Source: Nannochloropsis oceanica
Taxonomy: Eukaryota; Sar; Eustigmatophyceae; Eustigmatales; Monodopsidaceae
Direction of reading: 5' to 3'
Assembly (NCBI GenBank): GCA_004519485.1
Contig: CP038108.1
Span: 1,054,001 to 1,118,000 of the forward strand
Length of the DNA: 64,000 bases
In this document: one piece after another, positions 11,486 through 25,000 of the stretch
Position numbering within the stretch: position 1 is the stretch's first letter
Layout of the letters: each line of letters opens with the position of its first letter
Program-made: the position numbers and the translations under genes
The notes under the pieces: generated by a model
Database searches by the model: none
Told to the model about the DNA's origin: nothing
Seen by the model: only the letters and a program-made list of their open reading frames with translations

Positions 11486-13151
11486 TCACTCCCTCCCTCC
11501 TCCTCCTGTCGACTTTGGTGCCGATAGCGTCAAATGCACCTGCACTCCTCCCACCTTCTCTGCCTCTTCCCTCACCTTCCCCACGACCTCTTTCGTCTCT
11601 TCCACCACGTTGATCGCCACCACCGGTGGACACAACACGCCCGCATGCATATTCTTCCCCTCCTGTACCAGCACCTCATGCACACACACCTTCGTCAGCT
11701 GCTTCCTCGCCCCCGCCACCAAAGCCTCCATAGTCATGCCGCCCTCCATCTCCTCCTCTCCCTCCTTCACCTTCTCCACGTCCCACTGCTTGCTGTGAAA
11801 TACAAAGCCTCCAAGCAGCACAGGCAAGTACCACAACGAACACCGGAATACTGCCCGTGCCCGTTCATCCGTCCGCTCCTTCCTGAACCTCCCCGCCAAA
11901 TATACGAGGTATGCATTCAAGAATGACCCTTCCAAGGCGAACATGCTCCCCGTCACCCCCATGCCTGTGGCGAGGAGGGGCAAGGGCGCCAAGTATAGGC
12001 TATAGCGCCAGATCAACTCGGCCGTCCTCCCCCCCCCGGGGTCCGCACAAGGCACCATCTTAAACCCCCCTCTTGCATAGTCCTTTCGATGCACCCAGGA
12101 CAGGGCAAAGAAATGCGGAAACTGCCACAAAAACAAGGCTCCCGCGAGCAACATGGCGTCGGGAGTTGACAAGAGGGTCGCGAGGCTCGTACATTCCGTC
12201 GCAGCCGCCCAACCCATCAGGGGGGGGACTGCCCCCACCACCGCCCCTATCCATGTGTTGATCTCACTCCTCGTCTTGCTCAACGTGTATGGCAAGGCGT
12301 ACAGTGCCAAATTACCCATCCCCAGGGCGATCGTAAGAGGGGTAGTACCTGCTGCTAGAATTGCAGCAGAGGCCCCAGCACTCCCTAGCCCCCAAGCCAT
12401 GGCGAAAGGACGCGAGGCACGCCCAGAGGGGAGAGGGCGGAGGAAGGTGCGTTTCATGAGCCGGTCATTTCCTGTTTCGATGAGTTGGTTGAAGGTGTTG
12501 GCCGAGCATGCAGCAAGCATGGTGCCCACCGACACTGCTGTCAGGGGGACCCAGGCGACAGGTCCACCAGCGGCTAGAAAGCCGGCCGATGTGGTGAGAA
12601 CGACGAGGGCGCTATGAAGTGGGTGAAAGAGGAAAGGGGGGCAAGGGATGAAGTGATCGTTGACGAGGGAAGGAAAAAAAAAAGCAGGCGAGAGAGATAT
12701 TTTGGCAGCGTCCGTCTCAACCTCGCATAAAACCATGCATCTGCCTCCCTAGCAGAGCTTCTACTTGCTCTTCTCTCCTTCCATCCGTGCATGCCTCTCT
12801 CCGGCCTTCGCTTTTAGCACATCAAACGTACCTGAGTCGGGCCTTGCCCAGCTCCGCGCACAGCCCCACTACATTTCTCAAGCCCGACGCCTCCTTGATG
12901 GGCGACGGTGATGGCGGGGTTACTTTCCCCTCCGAAGCAGCTGCGTCGAGGTGACTGCTGCCACTTGTCAGGGGCGCGATGGATTTGGGTGTAGGAGTGA
13001 AAGATGATGATGATGAGGAGGAGGAGGGAGAGGAGGTGCGGCGGATGCTTGTTGCCGACGCAAGGTGTTGTGGTCTTCTTGCTGCCGTCGATGCTGCTAA
13101 CAATAGCCTGCAGCAGGAGGCGGACGAGGGGGAGAGTTGTCTCCACATCAC
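11486..13151 (-). CDS. COX10: Mitochondrial protoheme IX farnesyltransferase (heme O synthase)
   Basis: Two exons, 13151-12832 and 12611-11486, joined by a 220-nt intron, give about 481 residues. The enzyme moves a farnesyl group onto heme B to make heme O, the precursor of heme A in cytochrome c oxidase, at the mitochondrial inner membrane. Visible UbiA-superfamily features are the first Asp-rich site ANTFNQLIETGNDRLMKRT, the RPLPSG motif, a run of membrane helices, and the cluster FLWQFPHFFALSW followed by KDYARGGFKM. The N-terminal 100 residues are Arg/Ser-rich without hydrophobic spans and look like a mitochondrial presequence. About 95 hydrophilic residues, Glu/Lys/Val-rich, follow the last membrane helix. 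I do not know this tail from other COX10 proteins. The gene is divergent from malic enzyme across 562 bases. Confidence 0.93.
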
Positions 13152-13713
13152 ACTCTACCGCCTCCCTGTGGTGCATGTGGTGAGTGGGGTGTGCGTGGGT
13201 TTGTGCGTGTTGGGTTGTGCGATGGAGTTTGGACTTGATGCTTGATGATGAATGTGGCACAAGTCGTGGAGTAAGACACGGCGAGCTGCTCGTGTGGCTA
13301 CCAACAAGCAACTAAACGGAAAGAAGCGACTGACAAAGAGTCTCCAGCACGTAAAGAGGGCCTAGACATCCTGACACGCTTCTTGAGGGTGTTTTAGGCT
13401 AGTTAGTAACATCATCATGCGGATGATGCATGCCCTCGCTCTCCGAGCCCAAGCTCGCAGCGACGTTAAACCTCGATTTAGGAAGTGTTTCCTTCTTTCT
13501 TGCTGTAAGGCTCATAGGTCTCTGCGTTTCGCGGATGTCTCTCACTACTACCCGGGATTAGCTGGCTGTAATTTGCTTCCCTGATTATCAGCCACACTTG
13601 CAGCCACAGACAACTCGACGGGTCTCGACCTCCTGCCTCTCTCGGCTACTCGAGTACTGCTACTAATACCAGCTGGGGTATTTCATTCTACCAAAGCTGC
13701 CATTCGGCCGTGT
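13152..13713. promoter_or_regulatory. Divergent intergenic region between COX10 and malic enzyme
   Basis: Two start codons face away from each other here, so both promoters must lie inside these 562 bases. I see no clear TATA box. The region has no long open frame with coding character. Co-regulation of two metabolic genes is possible but not shown by sequence. Confidence 0.45.
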
Positions 13714-16177
<2,464 letters not shown>

Positions 16178-17345
16178 GGGGTAGAAGAAAGGAGAGGATG
16201 AAGATGAAGCATGAAAATGTGAGGTAGGTTCTTTCAAGTTGTATGGACCGACGCCTTGGAAGAAGAGACGCCACTTTAGTCAAGAAATTGTGTGTGAGGG
16301 TGCGCGTTCTGGATGACAGAAAAACGTCAAAGATACGTGGGAAGGGGGAGAACGGGGTGGGTGGGAAGAAATGTATTTGAAAGTGATAATGTGTTAGCTT
16401 TTAAATGTGTTAGAGGACGGGTGTGTTAGTTTTTGTTGACAGAGGGAAGAAAGGAAAATTGTCATTTTTCAATGTGCGGTCCCAGTGGTGTTGTGGGGTA
16501 TGGCAGGGGAGAAGGGCAGGGAGCACAGGGTGTGCAAAAGACATGAGGGGGGGCAGGAGTAGGTCTTGGTGAGAAAAAGAGGGTGGAAATGGCACTTCCG
16601 GCAACTGACAGATGGATGGGAACATCAATAATCTCCGTGAAAAGAAGCAAGCTAGAACACACTCATAACGAAGGTATTCTCTTCTTCAAACCGTATTTTG
16701 GATTAGGTTGTACGTCGGTTCGATTATAGGTTAAATTGGACTATCCCCCCTTTTGTTTTGCCCGAATGGGGAGGGCCAAAGGAGACAGTGGTAAGGCTGG
16801 CGAAGGACTTTTCCCTCCATCGTTCCACCTTAGATGAGAGATAGGTCTCCTCAGGCTGTTAGCCTTCATTTTGATTTCAGGTTGCGTAGTAGGGGTAAGA
16901 GCAGAAGATGCAGTGGCACGAACAAGTGAAAGCAAGTGAGGCGTGCTGGCATGCCCTGAAACCCGAGGGAAACTTATGAAATCTCCCATTTTTGATGAAG
17001 AACAACAACCTCCTACTCTCTCCTGACCGGTTTCTCGACAGCCGTTGGGCGTGACTCACGAGCCGTTTCACCAAACGACTGTCTGTCTGCCCCGCAAGGA
17101 ACTCGTTCCTTAATTGGTCGCTTCCTCTGTCTTCCTGGTTGTTCCTTCTGACATACAACCCCTGAACTAGTGGTTGGACATTTTGCGATTTAACATGGTC
17201 TTTCTCTTTTCATCTTTCCTCTCACAGCACGTCCTCGGCCACGAGCGGCATCAACACCACTGCTAGCGTTCCTGGCAACTGCAATTATTCCGATCTGTCG
17301 AAGCGGTGCACCTTTTCTTCTCCTTTCTCCTTGGTCCTCATCCTT
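16178..17345. other. Intergenic, nothing recognised
   Basis: About 1.17 kb between two plus-strand genes. It should hold the malic enzyme 3-prime UTR and the promoter of the PLAC8-like gene. The stretch near 16700-16740 has GGTTCGATT, which resembles a tRNA B box, but no tRNA fold could be built around it. Confidence 0.35.
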
Positions 17346-18662
17346 ATGGCCGAGAGCAGTACTGATCCCTGCAATGGTGGTGGAAGTGGTAGTGGCAGCG
17401 ATTTGGACCTGGAAGAGGGCATGCAGCACGTCGGCAGCAGCTCAGACCTGCGCCCCACAAAGAGCGTTTCTCCGTCTCACGACGTAAATAAGTCCAGCGC
17501 TCCTGACGGTAAATAAACGAGTGTGAGCACCGGAAGAGGCTTACAAGGATGTGCTTGTGTTCGGCAGACAATCACATATAAGTTGCTCACACGCGGCTGC
17601 TTCCCCGTCCAACCACAACCAACAGCTGGGTACAGCCCGACGTCCACGATCTCCACGGCCTTTTCCAGCGATGGCGAGAAGGAAAAGTACCTTGGCAAAG
17701 TGCCCCGCAAAGAGCATCGGAAGGTAGGTGGGATGGGCGGGTATGGACGAGGTGGTGCTTGAACGCTTATGAAGGAGCTACTTACTACTGGTAGGACGGC
17801 GTCCTTTCTTCTACAAAAACAGGTCAACATAGACCACTTTCCGCTTACAACCCACTCTAAATTCACGTACTCTCTGCTCACACTCCCCCGGTCCATCCTT
17901 TCCTCCTCTTCAGATGACCCGCTCCCTCGGCTCGGGCTTCGAGCTGGTGGAGCTGCAGCAACAACATGTCCCCGGCCACTGCGGCCTGGAGTGCCCTCCT
18001 CTCGTCCTGCAACTCTCTCCCACCGGCGGTGGAGGAGGAAGTGGGGAACGAGGGTCTGTTGGCTCGATCGATGAGCATGATTATGCGTCCGCTGTGTCAT
18101 CCGCACCCTCCTCCTCCTCGTCCATCAGTGGGGATAGGGAGCTACCTCCGGAAGATGAATGGCGGGATGGTGTGTGTGGATGCTTCAGGGGCTTTGGTAC
18201 GTGGAGTGAAGGGAAAGATGACGGAGGGAGGAGAAGGAGATTCGTGTCCCTGCTCTATCTTGTTGCATGATTCGACTATGCCTGTTAATTTATCGTCCCA
18301 TTCCCTTTTGACATACCTTTCACCGATCACCAGGTCTGACTGCCTGTTTTGCCACCAGTTATGCCCAAACTAGCATCATGGAGGAGCTCAACAGCCACAC
18401 CGCGACTCGGCGCCTGGTCCTTCTGCTCACTGTCTCTCTTCTTTGGCTCACGCTCCCCTTCACCCTCTACCTGAAGCTCTACCCGCTTTCCCTGGCCGCG
18501 GTGTGTGCTGTGTGGGTGATAGAGGCAGCCGTGGCCTGTCACTTACGTCGATTAGTGCGACGGCGGTACAGCATCGACGGGAGCGAGGGAGGGGATTGTG
18601 TCATCAGCTTCTGCATGCCTGTGTGTGTGACTGCGCAGATTTTGAGGCACCTGAGAGGGTGA
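17346..18662 (+). CDS. PLAC8-family cysteine-rich membrane protein
   Basis: Four exons, 17346-17508, 17626-17723, 17914-18196 and 18334-18662, give about 290 residues with phases that close cleanly. The first 170 residues are Ser/Gly-rich and probably disordered. The C-terminal third carries the PLAC8 pattern: a Trp/Gly/Cys start (WRDGVCGCFRGFGLTACF), an Ala/Leu hydrophobic core probably in the membrane, then the closing block RRRYSIDGSEGGDC...FCMPVCVTAQILRHL. In other organisms PLAC8 proteins act in organ-size control (plants), cadmium or calcium transport, and lipid signalling; substrate cannot be told from sequence. The usual first CC-x-CPC motif is degenerate (TACFATSY), while the second Cys cluster is intact. 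An additional 5-prime exon is possible. Confidence 0.75.
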
Positions 18663-19665
18663 GGGAGGCGGGGGGAAAGGGAGGAAGGTGGGCATGGGTG
18701 GTAAGAGAAGGGGAGAAGATGAATTTCTACTCATGGCATGTCCCAGGGTTTGCAATATTTCAAACATGGAGGAAGAATAAAAAGTAGGTGTATGTTTAAA
18801 TAAAAAAGGGAACAGGAGACAGTGCTCCTACTACAATGGAAAGACAGAAAGCATGGCCGGATGGCTGTGTGGACTGAGTGATATTACTAATTGATAGGGG
18901 GGGAGAAGAAAATAGAGTGTAAATTAGGGTACAGGGTAAGGGAGAGACCATATGGGAGGGACTTCCACATCAGCAAACAAACAAAAGTGAGTGTCAGACA
19001 GAGCATGCTATGATCACTCTGTCAATAGACGTCTGCGTGGTGCGTAAGACGGTACTTCTGAAAGAGATGATACTACTTCTAGGGGTAATACTACTGATTG
19101 AGAGCAGAAAGGGACGAATATGAATATGGAGTCTGATACAGAGGAAACCGATCGACGCACAAGCAAGTCAACTGTGACCGTGGGTCGCACAGATGTAACC
19201 TGGTCGAAGGGTAATATTATAATATTCGAGAGGGCAAAAGGGCTATGGAATAAATCAGGACACTACCTAGAAAGGGTAGGAAGAGAAAAGGCTCGAACCA
19301 TGGTACAAATCGAATTGGGCGATACCTTGTCGTCAGAGAGTGGGTATATAAGTAGCATCCACCGTACAGTATAACAAAGAAATCAAAATTAAGCGGAATG
19401 TCCAAACGACCTGAGGAGGTCATGCCCAGACTCCATTTGTATATAAAAAGCGTCTGTGGGCTTTGTTAGCTTTGCGGTGCTGTCTCGCCCGCCCTCGACT
19501 TCCGCACCCTCTCCACGAAAGCGAATAACTCCTTTAGGCGACGTCGTGGACACATGTCATGCGTTGAAGCAACTTGTTCCGTCATCTCCCTTGCCCGCTT
19601 GCCTGCTGATTTAATAGCCTCACCCTCCCAAAACACGCAACTTGCACAAACACACAGCGTCAAAG
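18663..19665. other. Intergenic upstream of the CobW-type gene
   Basis: About 1 kb with A/G-rich sequence, no domain-like open frame and two TATA-like sites in its 3-prime half (near 19343 and 19440). It presumably holds the 3-prime UTR of the PLAC8-like gene and the promoter of the CobW-type gene. Confidence 0.4.
19438..19450 (+). promoter_or_regulatory. TATA-like box for the CobW-type gene
   Basis: The sequence TGTATATAAAAAG is a near-consensus TATA box lying about 217 bases before the predicted start codon on the same strand. A second TATATAAG lies about 100 bases further upstream. Assignment as a working promoter is inference from position and match only. Confidence 0.4.
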
Positions 19666-22247
19666 ATGACACCGTGCCTGTCACCACTGCTGGTACTGCT
19701 GCTGATTGCCGGGCTTTGCAGCGTCTCCCTGGCTTTCCTGCCCTCCTCTCCCCACCACCGGCACACCACGACGGCGATTCAACGAGCAACTTGTCCTGCG
19801 ACGGCTACTGTTGCCATCACCGTCTCCCAACCACTAGGCTGTTGGTGGCAGCACCCAAGATGGCAGCAATATACCTCCACCCCAGTTGCTGCCCCGGCCA
19901 CGACCTCGTTAACGTCACTGTGGAGCGCCACTGCGGACGGCACTACCAACCCCAACCCATCCTCCCTCCCAGAGGCCTCTTCCGATGGCCCTGTTGAGGA
20001 CAAGCGTGTGCCCATTACCCTAGTCTCAGGCTTCCTCGGCTCGGGCAAGACGACGTTGCTCAAGCACATCCTGGAAAATAAGGAGGGGCTGAGGGTGGGC
20101 GTGGTCGTCAATGACATGGCCGAGATCAACATCGATGCCAAGCTGCTCCGGAATGGCCCTGATCAGACTGAGAAGGATGATACGGTGGAGCTGCAAAATG
20201 GTTGTGCGTGCTGTACCATGCGTGACGAGCTATTCAATGCGCTGTACGAGTTGCTAACTTTGGCCCAGGTATGTCATAAATTTTGACCTTTTTTATTAAA
20301 ACTTCTCCGATGCAATGCTCCACCACGCACTGATCTCTCCCTCCCTCCCTCTCTCCCTCTGTAGCTGCGAGGCGTGACGTACGATCACATCGTCATCGAA
20401 ACCACTGGCATCGCCGAACCCAAGGCGATTCGGGGCAACTTCCACGCGGCCGAAGACTATGGTGCGAGAAGGGAGGAAGGGAGGGAGGGAAGGAAGGAGG
20501 GAGGGAGGGAGGGAGATGATTTATTTCTGGTACAAGGTGCAGCGGATGGAAGATTCGTTCACCATCTCTTTCTTCTCTCCCGTATTCCTCCCTCCAGCCA
20601 TGCCTCTTTTGGACGTGGTGCGACTAGACACCATGGTAACGGTGGTGGACAGTAGCGTCTTCCTCGACGCCTACACCAGCAGGGACACTTTGCTCAAGCG
20701 CCCTGAGCTGGGCTTGAACGAATTGATGGAAGCCGAGGGGAGGGGGGAGGAAGGGGTCTACTCCTTAGACATCGAGACGAGGGCCACGGCCCAACGGGAG
20801 GTGGCGGAGCTGCTCGTGGAGCAAATAGAGTACGCGGACGTGGTGATCCTAAACAAGGATGGCCTCCTTCCCGCCCCCCGTCGCTCCCTCCTCCGCGAGG
20901 TCGTGCAGACGCTCAACCCGTGGGCCGTGGTGGTGCCCGCCAACTACAGCCAGGTCCATCTCGAGGTAGGGCGGAAGGGAGGGAGAGAGGAGGGGGGGGG
21001 AATCGCACTCCATGAGTTGAGAGGTGTTTAGGGGACGCTCACCCTTGATGTCCCTCCGTATGTCTCCCTCCCTCTCTCTTTCCCTCGCTCCCTCCCCTAT
21101 ATAGGAATTCCTGGGTGTGAATGAAGGTCGGATGGGCGTTGCTCTAGGGGGAGCGCTCGACGATCACAAAGAAGCAGTGGAGGGCTCCATGAGGCTGGCG
21201 CAGGAAGCGGCAGCAGCAGTGGCGGCGAGGAAGGGAGAGAGGGAGGGAGGGCATGGACATAGTGCGATTGTTCATAAACACGGGAAGGAGGGTGAGGCAG
21301 CAGCAGTTGATCATAGCCATAAGGCCGAGAAGGAGGAGCACAAACATGCCCACTCCCAATCTCACTCCCACGACGAGGAGGAGGAGACCGAAAACCTCAA
21401 CCACGATCACTCTCACTCCCACGATGACCACGACGACGAGCACTCCCACGATCATGACCATACTCATTCCCACGATGGCCACCACCATCACGATCACGGT
21501 CACGAGCATGAGCATGACCACTCAAATCCCGGCAAGACGGCCAGTCAAACGACCGCCGAGACCCGCTTCCGCATTGGCACCTTCATCTACCTGCAACGCA
21601 AGCCCTTCCATCCTGATCGGTTCGCGGACTTTCTGGAAGAAATGGCGGCCAGCTCCTACACCGCGGTTGAGAACGTAGTGGGTGCCAAGGTAAAGACGGC
21701 GAGTGGCGAGGGGTTTGGCACCTCGTCCTCCTTCCCTCCCTCCTCCCCTTCCTCGTCCTCGTCCTCCTCTCTTGTGACGAGCGTCCTTTCGGGCCTTCTC
21801 CGCTCCAAGGGCTTCCTTTGGCTCGCCTGCACGGACCAAGCGGCCCTCTACTTTTCCCATGCCGGCCGCGCTCTCTCGGTCTCGTGCATGGGCCGGTGGT
21901 GGGCATCGGTTCCCAGGGAGTCTTGGCCTGAAGGGAGAGAGAAGGATATATGGGAGGACTTTGGAGGGGAGGGGGAGGGAGGGAGGGAGGGAGGGTTTGG
22001 GGATCGGAGGAATGAATTGGTTTTTATTGGAGTGGGGCTCTTCGAGGAGGAGAGGCAACAGGCTCTGAAGGAGCGCTTGGATGCTTGCTTGTTGACAGGG
22101 GAGGAGGGAGAAGGAAGGGAGGGCGGGTGGGGTGGAGAAATGGGGTTGTATGTAGTGAAGGCGGAGGAGGGAAGTGCCTTGGCATTGTTTGATGCCTTTC
22201 CTAATCGGATTGAAATTGACATGGCGGGCGCGCCGGACCAACGGTAA
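19666..22247 (+). CDS. Plastid-targeted CobW/ZNG1-type metallochaperone GTPase with His-rich domain
   Basis: Four exons, 19666-20268, 20365-20461, 20598-20965 and 21105-22247, give about 736 residues. The protein opens with a signal peptide ending VSLAFLPSS, an Ala-Phe plastid motif. Next comes the COG0523 G domain: P-loop [11 protein letters not shown] near residue 121, [12 protein letters not shown], the metal-binding CxCC motif [12 protein letters not shown] near 180, IETTGIAEP and the base-recognition NKDG. After it, residues 405-500 form a His/Asp-rich tract of repeated HSH and DHDH units that should bind many metal ions. The C-terminal CobW domain ([20 protein letters not shown]...[12 protein letters not shown]) follows. 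Family members deliver zinc or cobalt to target proteins; the metal here is unknown. Gly/Glu/Arg expansions from GGGA repeats sit near the end. Confidence 0.9.
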
Positions 22248-22525
22248 GAAGGAAAGTAGGCCGTGCCATTGTCCAGGGTGAGAGTGAACAAGATTGGAGG
22301 CAGAGACAAAGCAGGGGTTGAAGCGGCAGGAGGGGGGACGACACACAGATGACAGCCCCCTTCTGTTTGTTTCCTACGGAGTTCCCCCCAATAAAAATAA
22401 TACGTGAGCGAACGCCCTGGCCTGCCATCACTGCTTGCTTTTTTACTCCTTTGTTAATCGTATCCTTTCCCCTTTCTGTCCCTCCCTCGTGTCCTCCAAA
22501 TGAAATCACAATTATGCCTCCGTGC
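22248..22525. other. Short convergent intergenic spacer
   Basis: Both flanking genes end here, so it should contain two 3-prime UTRs. AATAAAAATAATACG near 22391 fits a polyadenylation signal on the plus strand. No other feature is seen. Confidence 0.35.
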
Positions 22526-24630
22526 CTAGATCTCCGCACTCTCCTTCACGTTTTCTACCATCGCCTTGGCCAACCCTCTCTCCCCCGGCACACCCGCCTC
22601 CCCCTTGAAGCTCTGCCTCTCCTGCAGGTAGCCTTTCAAGTCGACCTCGTTCAACCCCTCCACCCACTTCACAAACGACCCGCGTTCCTCCGCCTCCGAG
22701 ACGTGCACAAAGTCCGTCATACACAAATCTACCGCCAGGAGCTGTGCGTCCGTTTTGTTCAAATCCGGGCACTTGGCTTTCACGATCGCAATCACTTTCT
22801 CCAGGACAGGGATCAGCTCCGACAAAGCCTGCTTCTCCGCGGCCGTCCCTGCGTGCATCGGCACACATTCCGCCAGCAACAGCACCTTATCCTCGGCATT
22901 CATCATGCCCGTCATCTTACCAAGGGGCGCCCAAAACTCCGCAGAGGGCTCTGTCAACCCCAACCCCTGCCTTAATTGCCCAAGCTCCTCCTCCGTGCCG
23001 TGGAAGTGAGTGGCCACACGCGTGGCGAGGAGCGCCTTGAGCTGCAGAGGGATTGCATTGCCCATCTCTTGCAAAACGTCGTAGATCCGAGGGAGGTACG
23101 AAACCGCCACCAGCACCTCCTCCTTCGCGTCCTCCGTCGAGGCCTCCTTCCAAACCTGAAACATCCGGGCCAGCGCCAAGGCTTTGTCTTCCGCCCCCAT
23201 CGACGAAGCCGTCCACAGGGCTGCCTTCATGCGCGCCGCCACCTGCTCCTCCCCCGTGCCCTCGGTCGGTACCTCGCTTTTGACTGCCTGGATGATGTGG
23301 AGCGGGGTCTTACCCGAGAGGCCGGCCATCATGCCCTTGCTATCACCCTCGCTGAGGTCGTAGCCCTTGAGCTGGGTGAAGCCGTCGGAGCAGGCAAAGT
23401 AAATAAAAGAGCCCTGAATCGGAGGGAAAGCAGGAAAGGAGGGGAAGGAGGGAAGGAGGGAAGGAGGGAGAGACGGAGGGAAGGCAAGTGTGAAAACGGG
23501 ATGCAGGGAAAGCAGGGGGGAGGAATGAGGTAAGGGATGGAGGAAGGGAGGGAAGAAGTCGAAATCCGCACGACCGGATCGATGGACGTACCACGATCCA
23601 AATGCGCTGGTCGTCATTCATGGTGCCCCAGATCTTGATCTGCCTCTCCTCGTTAATGCGGTTCTTGCTCGCAAACGAGATGATCAAATAACCTCCGGGC
23701 TTGAGCACGCGCCAGGCCTCCCGCAAGACCTCCCGAGGCTGCACGAGAAACTCCATGGTGTTGGCGATCAGGACGGCGTCAAACGAGTCAGACTCGAGGG
23801 AGGGGGGGAGGGAGGGGTCCGCATTCAGATCTTGGATCACGCGTTCTGTCAGGCTGGGATTGGCGTTCATTTCCTCTTCGTTCACACCGATGCCGACGAG
23901 GCGGGCGGGGGGAACGATGGAGGGAGGGAGGTAGGAATGGGCCGAGGCACCGATCTCCAGGATGGTGGCGGAGGGGGGGAGGAAGCGGAGGTAGTGCTCT
24001 TGCAGGGCAGCGACGGCTTTTTCGTCATAGATGGGAGAGAGATTCGAGGGGCCATTGAGCGGCACACTGTCTTCTTGTTTGCGGGAGAAGTAGTCGGCGT
24101 TGTACGGCCAGGCTTTGGGCCATTTCCAGGCGGTGGGTGAGACCTGGGGAAAGGGCAGGAAGGGTGGGAGGGGGGGAAGGGAGGGGATGGTGCGTGAGTC
24201 AGGTAGAAAGACTATGCGCCATGGGAGTGGGCTGTAAAGTGCGGGTACTCACGGTCGAGACGATAGGAGAAGAAAGGGAGGGAGGAAAGGAAAGAAGAAG
24301 GGAGGGACAAAGGGTTGCAATTTTCGCAATCCCACACACCTTGATGCCCTTATCGTTTTCCTGCTCCTCCTTGGTCGTGAAGGGCGGGGCGGTCCCCGAC
24401 GAGGGCTTAAGCTGCATGGACATCCCAGCTCTTCTTCCCGCCACTGCTGCTGTCACACCAAATCTGCTATTGCTGCTGCTGCTGCTACTCTTTTCTACAG
24501 CCGCATCGATCCTCTGCTGCTGCTTGTATTCTCTGCAGCTCCTGCATGCCAGGGGAACAAACGCACCTGTGGTCACGATAGTAGATGCCACGACGACAAT
24601 TAAAGTCACCACAAGCAGAAAACGCGGCAT
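22526..24630 (-). CDS. Plastid-targeted class I methyltransferase with unknown helical C-terminal domain
   Basis: Three exons, 24630-24340, 24143-23592 and 23413-22526, join in phase 0 and give about 576 residues. A signal peptide (LLVVTLIVVVASTIVTT) ends in GAFVPL, an Ala-Phe plastid-entry motif. Residues 120-290 form a SAM-dependent methyltransferase of the Rossmann type: glycine motif ILEIGAS (ATILEIGAS), VGIGVNEEEM, FDAVLIANTMEFL and VLKPGGYLIISFASK. After the fold closes (FACSDGFTQLKGYDLS), about 270 residues of Ala/Glu/Leu-rich helical sequence follow. They include the pairs EVLVAVSYLPRI and LLLAECVPMHAGT, and I recognise no family in them. The methyl acceptor is unknown. This gene is divergent from LipB across 370 bases. 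Confidence 0.82.
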
Positions 24631-25000
24631 GCTTGAGTCCTGGATGTGATTGTTTGTAGGTTGTAGAGGGTTAGAAATGCCGGTTGCAGGGAAAGCTTCT
24701 AGGGGTGAGGGCGGGGTGGGAAGGCTATGCAGACACGGCATTGAGAGCGTCTGTGACCCAAAAAGTGACACTTTCTTACGTTCAACAAGAGGAACTCATA
24801 CTTTGTGAATCTGTCTGAGTCTATCGCTGTCCCCCGGCACATGTCTGGGCCTGTCGGTGTCCACTCGAAACACAAATGTGTGAGGATATTTGCGATGTTG
24901 CCTTCGTTGATGCTGGCGATATCGACCTCCTGCCTCTCGTATTTCACACAATTCCCCCAACCACCAACCACACTGCGCAGGCGGCAGCCACGAGCTAGCC
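24631..25000. promoter_or_regulatory. Divergent promoter region, methyltransferase / LipB
   Basis: The two predicted ATGs point away from each other, so 370 bases must serve both genes. No TATA box is obvious. No protein-like open frame fills the region. Confidence 0.45.

Noticed and set aside
16700-16740. tRNA-like B box GGTTCGATT
   Set aside because: No matching A box or acceptor stem at tRNA distance.
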